Assembly: GCF_003711845.1 (NCBI RefSeq)
Contig: NZ_RHLQ01000001.1
Coordinates: 62,001-126,000 of the forward strand
Direction of reading: 5' to 3'
Source: Lysinibacillus halotolerans
GTDB taxonomy: Bacteria > Bacillota > Bacilli > Bacillales_A > Planococcaceae
Length of the DNA: 64,000 nt
In this document: piece after piece, positions 57,386-64,000 of the stretch
Position numbering within the stretch: position 1 is the first letter of the stretch
Layout of the letters: each line of letters begins with the position of its first letter
Made by a program: the position numbers and the translations under genes
Notes under the pieces: generated by a model
The model's input: the letters and a program-made list of their open reading frames with translations, nothing else
Told to the model about the DNA's origin: nothing
The model's database searches: none

Positions 57386-58285
57386 ATGCAGGTCAAATTC
57401 ACAGACGCTTTGGATCAGTTTCTCCGTTATATTCAACTTGAAAAAAACTTTTCCGTACATACTGTTCGGGAGTATGAGTTTGATTTAAAAGATTTTCTAA
57501 GCTTTTTGTATTCAGAAGGTATAACGAACTTAGAAGATGTGGAATATATCCATGCTCGACTTTATATCACAAAGCTATATGATGAAAAGAAAGCTCGAAC
57601 ATCAATCTCTAGAAAAATCTCATCGATTCGCTCGTTCTTTAAATTTTTAAATCGTGAGTTCAACTTAGATGATTCTCCATTCCGATCACTATACCATCCT
57701 AAAAAAGAAAAGCGCTTACCTAATTTTTTCTACGAAGAGGAGCTTTCCCAACTGTTCGATAGAAATGTTGGGAACGACAATAAATCAATTCGCAATATGG
57801 CCTTGCTTGAATTACTCTATGCAACAGGGATTCGTGTTAGTGAATGTACTTCAATTGAACTAGAAGATCTTGATTTTCACTATTCAATCATTCGAGTTAT
57901 GGGGAAAGGTCGGAAAGAACGAATTATTCCGTTCGGACAATATGCACATGAAGCATTAAGTAAGTATATTGAGGAAGTGCGTCCGAAACTTATGAAGAAT
58001 GAAAAGCATAATAAGTTATTTGTAAATATGCGCGGAGGCGAACTTACTCCTCGTGGTGTACGTTACATACTTGAAGAGATGATTAAAAATGCTTCCATGC
58101 ACACAAAAATATATCCGCATATGTTACGACATTCCTTTGCGACCCATTTCTTAAATCATGGAGCTGATTTAAGAACAGTTCAAGAATTACTTGGACATTC
58201 CAGTTTATCGTCAACACAAGTTTATACTCATGTAACAAAAGAACATTTACGAAATACTTATATGAATACTCATCCACGAGCTTAG
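57386..58285 (+). CDS. xerC: Site-specific tyrosine recombinase XerC (CodV)
   Basis: Resolves chromosome dimers at dif with XerD. 299 residues: N-terminal SAM-like DNA-binding domain (about 5-90) and catalytic domain with Arg150 (TGIRVSE), Lys174 (GKGRKE), His245 and Arg248 (HMLRHSFA), His271 (LLGHSS) and nucleophile Tyr280. Called codV in B. subtilis, where it heads the codV-clpQ-clpY-codY operon, as here. GGAGGTG (57372-57378) precedes the ATG. Confidence 0.95.
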   Translation: MQVKFTDALDQFLRYIQLEKNFSVHTVREYEFDLKDFLSFLYSEGITNLEDVEYIHARLYITKLYDEKKARTSISRKISSIRSFFKFLNREFNLDDSPFRSLYHPKKEKRLPNFFYEEELSQLFDRNVGNDNKSIRNMALLELLYATGIRVSECTSIELEDLDFHYSIIRVMGKGRKERIIPFGQYAHEALSKYIEEVRPKLMKNEKHNKLFVNMRGGELTPRGVRYILEEMIKNASMHTKIYPHMLRHSFATHFLNHGADLRTVQELLGHSSLSSTQVYTHVTKEHLRNTYMNTHPRA

Positions 58286-58303
58286 AATTGAGGAGGAACC
58301 ATA

Positions 58304-58852
58304 ATGGAACAATTTCATGCGACCACCATCTTTGCGATTCACCACAATGGACATTGTGCGATGGCAGGAGATGGTCAAGTAACGTTAGGAAATTCAGTTG
58401 TAATGAAACATACTGCTAGAAAGGTCAGACGTCTATTCAATGGTAAAGTGTTGGCTGGGTTTGCAGGTTCTGTTGCTGACGCATTTACGTTATTTGAAAT
58501 GTTCGAAGCGAAGTTGAATGAATATAACGGCAACCTACAACGGGCAGCTGTAGAAGTTGCAAAACAATGGCGCGGCGATAAAATGTTACGTCAATTGGAA
58601 GCCCTTCTTCTTGTCATGGACAAATCTACTTTATTACTTATTTCAGGTACTGGGGAAGTTATCGAACCTGATGATGGTATTTTAGCAATTGGTTCTGGTG
58701 GTAATTATGCTCTTGCTGCTGGGCGAGCATTAAAACAACACGCAGGGGATCATTTAACGGCTAGTGAAATTGCAAAAGCTGCCTTAACTGTAGCAGCAGA
58801 TATATGTGTGTTTACAAACCATAATATTATCGTGGAGGCGCTTGAAGAATGA
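58304..58852 (+). CDS. hslV: ATP-dependent protease proteolytic subunit HslV (ClpQ)
   Basis: Proteasome-like peptidase that forms a two-ring chamber fed by HslU. 182 residues with [32 protein letters not shown] (as [17 protein letters not shown]) and [15 protein letters not shown]. subtilis ClpQ (CodW) uses an N-terminal Ser exposed by Met removal (MSSFHATTI); here the start is MEQFHATTI with no Ser, and the Thr aligned with the E. coli HslV nucleophile is Thr7 (TTIFAI), which would need removal of a six-residue propeptide. GAGGAGGA (58290-58297) precedes the ATG. Confidence 0.94.
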   Translation: MEQFHATTIFAIHHNGHCAMAGDGQVTLGNSVVMKHTARKVRRLFNGKVLAGFAGSVADAFTLFEMFEAKLNEYNGNLQRAAVEVAKQWRGDKMLRQLEALLLVMDKSTLLLISGTGEVIEPDDGILAIGSGGNYALAAGRALKQHAGDHLTASEIAKAALTVAADICVFTNHNIIVEALEE

Positions 58853-60243
58853 CACAACAACATTTAACGCCAAGACAAATTACAGAACAATTAAATCGTC
58901 ATATAGTTGGACAACATAATGCGAAGCGTGCAGTAGCTATCGCTCTTCGAAATCGATACCGCCGTTCTTTATTAAGTGAAGAAATGCAAAATGAGATTAT
59001 CCCGAAAAACATTTTAATGATTGGACCAACTGGTGTTGGGAAAACAGAAATAGCTCGCAGAATTGCGAAGTTAACGAATGCTCCCTTCATTAAAGTAGAG
59101 GCGACAAAATTCACGGAAGTGGGTTATGTAGGTCGTGATGTAGAATCGATGGTAAGAGACCTCGTAGAAGCATCAAGAAGACTTGTAAAAGATGAAATGA
59201 TGGAAGCGGTAAAAGATGTAGCTGAGCAAAATGCAAATGAGGCACTGGTAAAATTGTTAGTCCCTTCAAAAGTGAAATCCAAAATGGCTCAAAATCCATT
59301 GGAAATGCTTTTTGGTCAAAAAAATGACAAGTCTGATGAAGACTCTAGTCATGAAGAAGCAGAAATTCGTACAAAACGTTCCCAAGTTTCAGAAGACTTA
59401 AAAGCGGGTAAACTGGAAGATAACTTCGTTACGGTGGAAGTGACAGAACAAAACACACCTTTCTTTGAATTAATGCCGGGAATGGGAATGGACATGGGCT
59501 CGTCAGGTATGCAAGACATGTTATCTAATCTTATGCCGAAAAAAGTAAAAAAACGTAAAATGAAAGTAAAGGACGCCCGTCGAATTTTAACGGTAGAGGA
59601 AGCCAACAAATTGATTGATTCTGATGAGTTAGCCCAAGAGGCGATTCGTCGTGCAGAGCAATCAGGGATTATCTTTATCGATGAGATAGACAAAATTGCC
59701 AGTCGTGGATCATCTTCGGCAGATGTATCCCGTGAAGGTGTACAGCGAGATATTTTACCGATAGTGGAAGGTTCAACGGTAACGACAAAATACGGCACGG
59801 TTAAAACAGACTTTATGTTATTTATTGCTGCAGGTGCTTTTCATATGTCGAAGCCTAGTGATTTAATTCCTGAATTACAAGGGCGTTTCCCAATCCGTGT
59901 TGAACTCGATAAGTTAACGAAGGAAGATTTTATTCGCATACTAAAAGAGCCGGATCAATCTCTTATCCAGCAATATAAGGCATTATTAGAAACGGAAGAC
60001 GTTACGATTAACTTTACAGATGATGCGATTGACCGAATTGCTGAAATTGCTACGGAAGTCAATCAGGAAACAGATAATATAGGTGCTAGAAGACTTCATA
60101 CAATTATGGAACGTTTATTAGAAGAATTATCTTTCGAAGCATCCGAAATTTCGCCAGCCCATATCGAAATTACGGCAGCGTATGTCGATAAAAAGCTGGA
60201 AAAAATATCGAAAAACAAAGATTTGTCACAATTTATCTTATAA
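58849..60243 (+). CDS. hslU: ATP-dependent protease ATPase subunit HslU (ClpY)
   Basis: AAA+ unfoldase of HslUV. 464 residues: Walker A GPTGVGKT (59-66), Walker [12 protein letters not shown], an intermediate I-domain (about 110-230) with a Met/Gly-rich [16 protein letters not shown] segment, sensor region [11 protein letters not shown], and a C-terminal tail ending QFIL that would insert into HslV. ATGA overlap with hslV, so the two are made together. Confidence 0.96.
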   Translation: MTQQHLTPRQITEQLNRHIVGQHNAKRAVAIALRNRYRRSLLSEEMQNEIIPKNILMIGPTGVGKTEIARRIAKLTNAPFIKVEATKFTEVGYVGRDVESMVRDLVEASRRLVKDEMMEAVKDVAEQNANEALVKLLVPSKVKSKMAQNPLEMLFGQKNDKSDEDSSHEEAEIRTKRSQVSEDLKAGKLEDNFVTVEVTEQNTPFFELMPGMGMDMGSSGMQDMLSNLMPKKVKKRKMKVKDARRILTVEEANKLIDSDELAQEAIRRAEQSGIIFIDEIDKIASRGSSSADVSREGVQRDILPIVEGSTVTTKYGTVKTDFMLFIAAGAFHMSKPSDLIPELQGRFPIRVELDKLTKEDFIRILKEPDQSLIQQYKALLETEDVTINFTDDAIDRIAEIATEVNQETDNIGARRLHTIMERLLEELSFEASEISPAHIEITAAYVDKKLEKISKNKDLSQFIL

Positions 60244-60333
60244 TTCAAGCTGAATTAGTTACAATAAATTTTAGGAACCTTTAGAATATTAAGTGAATTA
60301 ATTTATGTACCCTATTAGGAGGATTTTTTAAAA

Positions 60334-61113
60334 ATGAATTTATTAGCAAAAACTCGTAAGATTAACTCTATGTTGCAAGCGTCAGCTGGGAAGCCGGTAA
60401 ACTTTAAAGAAATGGCAGAAACACTTGGAGATATAATAGACTGTAATGTATTTATTGTAAGCCGCAAAGGGAAACTTTTAGGTATTTCAATTCATCAACA
60501 AATTGAAAATGCTCGTATGAAAAAAATGTTTGAAGAACGTCAATTCCCTGAAGACTATACTCAACACTTATTCGAAATTACAGAAACATCACCTAATATC
60601 GACATTAATAGTGAACATACTGTTTTCCCAACAGAAAACCGTGATTTATTTGAAAATGGTTTAACTACAATTGTTCCGATCATCGGTGGCGGAGAACGTT
60701 TAGGTACTTTAATTTTAGGAAGATTAACTGATAGCTTTGAAGATGACGATTTAATCTTAGCTGAATATGGTGCGACAGTAGTAGGTATGGAAATTTTACG
60801 TGAGAAATCTGAGGAAATTGAAGAGGAAGCACGTAGCAGAGCTGTTGTTCAAATGGCGATTAATTCATTATCGTACAGTGAATTAGAAGCAATTGAACAT
60901 ATCTTTGAAGAACTTGATGGAAATGAAGGTTTATTAGTTGCTTCTAAAATTGCAGATCGCGTTGGAATTACACGTTCAGTAATCGTTAATGCTTTACGTA
61001 AATTGGAATCAGCTGGTGTTATCGAGTCTCGTTCGTTAGGTATGAAAGGGACTTATATAAAAGTATTGAATGATAAATTTTTAGCAGCATTAGCTGAAAT
61101 TAAAATGAAATAA
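60334..61113 (+). CDS. codY: Global transcriptional regulator CodY
   Basis: GTP- and branched-chain-amino-acid-sensing repressor of stationary-phase, transport, competence and motility genes. 259 residues: N-terminal GAF domain (1 to about 155) for isoleucine/valine and C-terminal winged helix (about 200-255; [20 protein letters not shown]). AGGAGGA (60318-60324) precedes the ATG. It lies directly upstream of the fla/che operon, one of its known targets in B. subtilis. Confidence 0.97.
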   Translation: MNLLAKTRKINSMLQASAGKPVNFKEMAETLGDIIDCNVFIVSRKGKLLGISIHQQIENARMKKMFEERQFPEDYTQHLFEITETSPNIDINSEHTVFPTENRDLFENGLTTIVPIIGGGERLGTLILGRLTDSFEDDDLILAEYGATVVGMEILREKSEEIEEEARSRAVVQMAINSLSYSELEAIEHIFEELDGNEGLLVASKIADRVGITRSVIVNALRKLESAGVIESRSLGMKGTYIKVLNDKFLAALAEIKMK

Positions 61114-61123
61114 ACGTAAATAA

Positions 61124-61168
61124 AAAAATAAGGTTTTGTCTCAAAAAAGAGACAAAACCTTATTTTTT
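61124..61168 (+). terminator. Terminator after codY
   Basis: AAATAAGGTTTTGTCTC and GAGACAAAACCTTATTT form a 17-bp perfect stem with a 6-base A loop, then T-run. The longest terminator stem in the window. Confidence 0.95.
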
Positions 61169-61204
61169 ATATGGAAATTTTACTAGTAGTACAATTAATA
61201 TACT

Positions 61205-61219
61205 AATTTTCAAAAAAGT
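61205..61219. promoter_or_regulatory. Candidate CodY box upstream of flgB
   Basis: AATTTTCAAAAAAGT matches the CodY motif AATTTTCWGAAAATT at 13 of 15 positions, 222 bases before the flgB start. CodY represses the fla/che promoter in B. subtilis, so a site here is expected. Confidence 0.55.
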
Positions 61220-61440
61220 GATAATATTATTAATTGGGTGGAATTTCACGTAAAAAATGTCGAATTAAGTAGTAAGTTAGTAATTTGTAAATATTTTGTT
61301 GCGGTTTTTAAATAAAAATAGTCCCTATTTACTATAAAAAAACACTAAATGTTAATAGACTTAAGTAATAGTATACATTAAAATGAAGTTATTAAATTGA
61401 AATGTTTTGTAACATAAATTTAAAACTTGAGGTGAAGAGT

Positions 61441-61833
61441 TTGAGCTTATTCGGAGGAACTATTAGTAGTTTAGAAAATGGTCTAAATTACGCATCGTTA
61501 AAAAATAAAACGATTGCTCAAAATATAGCAAATGTTGATACACCGAACTATAAGGCGAAAAATGTCAGTTTTAAGCAAATGTTGACGGACGCCAAAAGTG
61601 AAACAATTTCCGCTTATCGTACGGATGCAAGACATTACGATTTTGATATAAAAACGTCTACTCCAGGTGTCTATAGTTATGAAAATTTTAACTATCGTAG
61701 TAATGGAAATGGTGTAGATATGGATGCGGAACAGGCAAGTTTAGCGGAAAACACAATTTACTATAATGCGCTAGTTGAACGTATATCGAGTAAATTTAAT
61801 ACGTTAAATAATGTCATCAAGGGAGGTAAATAA
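61441..61833 (+). CDS. flgB: Flagellar basal-body rod protein FlgB
   Basis: Proximal rod protein of the flagellar axle, exported by the flagellar type III system. 130 residues; the rod signature NIANVDTPNYKAKNVSF lies near residue 27. Start is TTG 61441 (MSLFGGTISSLENGL), matching B. subtilis MDLFSGTIQNLENAL, with GAGGTGA (61429-61435) upstream. First gene of the fla/che operon; two bases separate it from flgC. Confidence 0.95.
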   Translation: MSLFGGTISSLENGLNYASLKNKTIAQNIANVDTPNYKAKNVSFKQMLTDAKSETISAYRTDARHYDFDIKTSTPGVYSYENFNYRSNGNGVDMDAEQASLAENTIYYNALVERISSKFNTLNNVIKGGK

Positions 61834-61835
61834 CG

Positions 61836-62291
61836 ATGTCTATATTCTCAAGTATGAATACAACGGCATCCGCATTAACTGCACAACGTTTACGAATGGA
61901 CGTAATCTCATCCAACATTGCCAATGTTGATACGACTCGTGCAAGACAAGTAAATGGAGAATGGGAACCTTACCGTCGTAAATCGGTGACGTTAACAGAG
62001 GATAATGGTCAGTTCTCTAGTTTTCTGAATATTGCAATGGGGAAAAAGGATAATGCTGGTAATGGAGTGAAGGTAACGAGAATTAATGAAGATACTGAAA
62101 CTCCTTTTAAATTAGTTTTTAACCCTACACATCCAGATGCAAACGAAGAAGGATATGTAGAAATGCCGAATGTTGACTTATTAACGGAAATGGTTGATCT
62201 AGTATCAGCAACTCGTTCTTACGAAGCAAATGTCACAGTGTTTAATGCTAATAAATCAATGTTGACAAAAGCATTAGAAATAGGGAAATAA
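61836..62291 (+). CDS. flgC: Flagellar basal-body rod protein FlgC
   Basis: Rod protein adjoining FlgB. 151 residues with the N-terminal rod motif ISSNIANVDTTRA and the C-terminal coiled segment TEMVDLVSATRSYEANV typical of axial proteins. GGGAGG (61820-61825) precedes the ATG. Fits between flgB and fliE in the standard order. Confidence 0.96.
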   Translation: MSIFSSMNTTASALTAQRLRMDVISSNIANVDTTRARQVNGEWEPYRRKSVTLTEDNGQFSSFLNIAMGKKDNAGNGVKVTRINEDTETPFKLVFNPTHPDANEEGYVEMPNVDLLTEMVDLVSATRSYEANVTVFNANKSMLTKALEIGK

Positions 62292-62315
62292 GTTGAGTAG
62301 AAAGGGGTGGTTATG

Positions 62316-62624
62316 ATGGCGATAAATCTAGTATCGATTATGCCTACACAATCACAAGTAAATGAAACTAAGTTAACAACTCCGACAACGTCATATGAGG
62401 CACAACAATCTTTTGCAAATACATTAAAGGATGCGATTGCATCTGTAAACAATCAACAAATTACATCTGATGCTATGACGGAAAAACTGATCAAAGGTGA
62501 AGATGTTGAACTACATGAAGTGATGATTGCTGCACAAAAAGCGAGTGTTAGTTTAAACGCAACAATGGAGGTACGCAACAAGGCAGTTGAAGCATACCAA
62601 GAAATTATGCGCATGACTATTTAA
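62316..62624 (+). CDS. fliE: Flagellar hook-basal body protein FliE
   Basis: Adapter between the MS ring/export gate and the rod. About 102 residues; the conserved C-terminal region VMIAAQKASVSLNATMEVRNKAVEAYQEIMRM is present (its motifs KASVSL, RNKAVEAYQEIM). Start is ATG 62316 or the adjoining ATG 62313; AAAGGGGTGG (62301-62310) fits both, while GTG 62307 lies inside that site. Confidence 0.93.
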   Translation: MAINLVSIMPTQSQVNETKLTTPTTSYEAQQSFANTLKDAIASVNNQQITSDAMTEKLIKGEDVELHEVMIAAQKASVSLNATMEVRNKAVEAYQEIMRMTI

Positions 62625-62673
62625 ATCTTGACGATAAATTGTTGGTGTATACACAATAATCGGAGGATACATA

Positions 62674-64000
62674 ATGAATGAACGACTTTCAAAAGTGAAA
62701 TCAGACTCTACCCAATTTTGGAAGAGTCGAACAAAAAAACAGAAGGGGGCAATATTCGGTACATTAATCGGTGTTGTTGCCCTAGCAGGTATACTTACAT
62801 ATTTCTTAACTAGAACAACGATGGTGCCACTTTTTACGGAACTATCAGCTAGTGAAGCTGGTGAAATAGCAGAAGTATTAAGTGCCCAAGGAGTTACATA
62901 CGAAATTGCCCCTGGTGGTACGAATATTTTAGTGCCGGAAGATCAAGTGGATTCATTAACAGTTTCCCTTGCAGCTCAAGGATATCCAGATTCAGGTGAA
63001 ATTAATACTTCATTCTTTACTTCAAATGCTGGTTTTGGGATGACGGACAATGAATTCAACGTCATTAATCTTGCGGCTACACAAACTGAATTAGAAAACT
63101 TAATCAAAACAATTGATGGTATCAAAAATGCCAATGTAATGATTACAATGCCTGAGCAAGGTGTGTTTGTAAACGATGCTACACAACAGGCAAGTGCGTC
63201 CATCGTATTGGATACAGAACCAGGTCATCAATTTACGGATGAACAAATTAAAACTTTATATAATCTCGTATCAAAAAGTATTCCAAATTTAAGTACAGAT
63301 AACATCGTAATTACTAACCAATACTCCGAGTATTTTGATTTAGAACAAGCTTCGAATGGTTCAGGTTCTGTTGATTCTGTTGAAGGACAAATGCAAGTGA
63401 AAAAGTCGATTGAACGTGATTTACAAAGACAAGTTCAACAAATGTTAGGTACGTTAATGGGGAATGACAAAATCGTCGTTTCTGTTACGACGGATATAGA
63501 CTTTAAACAAGAAAATCGCCAAGAAAATATTGTTGAGCCTGTAAATGAAGAAAATATGGAAGGTATTGAAATTAGTGCTCAACGTATTACTGAAACTTAT
63601 TCCGGTACAGGTGCAGCTTCGGGGACACCAGAAGCGGAAACAGGAACAGATAATTTCGTAAATTATGATGAAGTTACTGGTGGAGACGGAACTTACGAAC
63701 GGGTAGAAGAAACGATTAATAACGATGTGAATCGTATTACAAAAGAAATCCAAGAAAGTCCATATAAAATCCGTGACCTCGGCATTCAAGTTATGGTTGA
63801 ACCACCAGTACCAGATGATGCTACATCTTTATCTGAAGATGTCAGAGGAGATATCGAACAAATACTTTCAACAATTGTACGTACAACGATTGATAAAGAA
63901 GCAGCTGGTGAATTAACTGATGAGCAAATCGATGAAAAAATTGTCGTTTCTGTTCAGCCGTTTTATGGTAATGACGCTACAGCTGTTGAAGAAACTCCTA
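62674..64000 (+). CDS. fliF: Flagellar M-ring protein FliF (5' part)
   Basis: Forms the MS ring, the base of the flagellum. The frame is open from ATG 62674 to the window end (442 codons, C-terminus cut off). There is one N-terminal transmembrane helix (about 26-45) followed by the YscJ/FliF ring-building motifs (VPLFTELSASEAGEIAEVL region, GFGMTDNEFNV, then ANVMITMPEQGVF) and the start of the periplasm-side beta-collar linker rich in Glu/Gly/Thr (about 285-350). CGGAGGA (62661-62667) precedes the ATG. Confidence 0.95.
   Translation, partial: MNERLSKVKSDSTQFWKSRTKKQKGAIFGTLIGVVALAGILTYFLTRTTMVPLFTELSASEAGEIAEVLSAQGVTYEIAPGGTNILVPEDQVDSLTVSLAAQGYPDSGEINTSFFTSNAGFGMTDNEFNVINLAATQTELENLIKTIDGIKNANVMITMPEQGVFVNDATQQASASIVLDTEPGHQFTDEQIKTLYNLVSKSIPNLSTDNIVITNQYSEYFDLEQASNGSGSVDSVEGQMQVKKSIERDLQRQVQQMLGTLMGNDKIVVSVTTDIDFKQENRQENIVEPVNEENMEGIEISAQRITETYSGTGAASGTPEAETGTDNFVNYDEVTGGDGTYERVEETINNDVNRITKEIQESPYKIRDLGIQVMVEPPVPDDATSLSEDVRGDIEQILSTIVRTTIDKEAAGELTDEQIDEKIVVSVQPFYGNDATAVEETP

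Larger units (their letters stand above)
61114..61440 (+). other. Gene-free region between codY and the fla/che operon
   Basis: These 327 bases hold the codY terminator, a CodY-box-like sequence (61205-61219) and very AT-rich DNA that must contain the fla/che promoter. I see no clear sigma-D site (TAAA, N15, GCCGATAA) and only a poor sigma-A candidate (TATACA at 61372-61377 without a good -35). No small gene was found. Confidence 0.5.

Noticed and set aside
57386-58285. Integrase of a mobile element
   Set aside because: The tyrosine recombinase is XerC by length, motifs and the conserved xerC-hslVU-codY order; no att-like repeats or phage genes accompany it.

Overview
The window is a stretch of core chromosome from an endospore-forming, flagellated Gram-positive of the order Bacillales. 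The gene order is almost that of Bacillus subtilis from pyrD to the fla/che operon, a spoVM gene is present, Shine-Dalgarno sites are strong (AGGAGG type), and the sequence is AT-rich. Several departures from B. subtilis (CoaC without CoaB, no remA beside gmk, lepB beside rbgA, an extra subtilase, an extra VanZ-like gene) and frequent TTG starts would fit the Planococcaceae/Caryophanaceae (Lysinibacillus/Ureibacillus-like). The genus cannot be fixed from sequence reading alone.

Layout: (1) 1-1960, the 3' end of the pyrimidine operon: pyrD (partial), pyrF, pyrE, terminator. (2) 1972-7624, two minus-strand genes: a 1226-residue secreted Vpr-type subtilase and rqcH. (3) 7882-22147, yloC, gmk, rpoZ, coaC, priA, def, fmt, rsmB, rlmN, prpC, prkC, rsgA, rpe, thiN and a 33-codon spoVM. 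These cover nucleotide supply, translation start and rRNA modification, and Ser/Thr phospho-signalling. (4) rpmB on the minus strand, then an Asp23-family gene, fakA, sdaAB-sdaAA and recG. (5) 28617-38180, the FapR-controlled lipid cluster fapR-plsX-fabD-fabG-acpP, followed by rnc-smc-ftsY. (6) An MFS transporter, then ylxM-ffh-rpsP-khpA, a structured gene-free stretch, rimM-trmD, rplS with an L19-type leader, lepB and rbgA. (7) An accessory pocket at 45879-47045 (VanZ-like membrane protein and a PCYCGC lipoprotein). (8) rnhB with the flagellar-export-like pair ylqG/ylqH, sucCD, dprA, topA, trmFO, xerC, hslVU and codY. (9) The start of the fla/che operon: flgB, flgC, fliE and fliF (cut by the window edge).

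The genes form a growth-and-division module: nucleotides, phospholipid precursors, ribosome maturation, SRP targeting (ffh, ftsY, ylxM), chromosome organisation (smc, topA, xerC) and nutrient sensing (codY) leading into motility. A CodY-box-like site lies between codY and flgB, and a FapR-box-like site lies on the fapR promoter.

I found no convincing novel defence, mobile or biosynthetic system; most of the window is conserved housekeeping DNA. The least explained parts are the structured 323-base khpA-rimM gap, the stand-alone coaC, the lysine-tailed SpoVM, an HslV without the serine start of B. subtilis ClpQ, and the accessory genes at 1972-5652 and 45879-47045. There are no tRNA, rRNA, CRISPR or insertion sequences that I can recognise.
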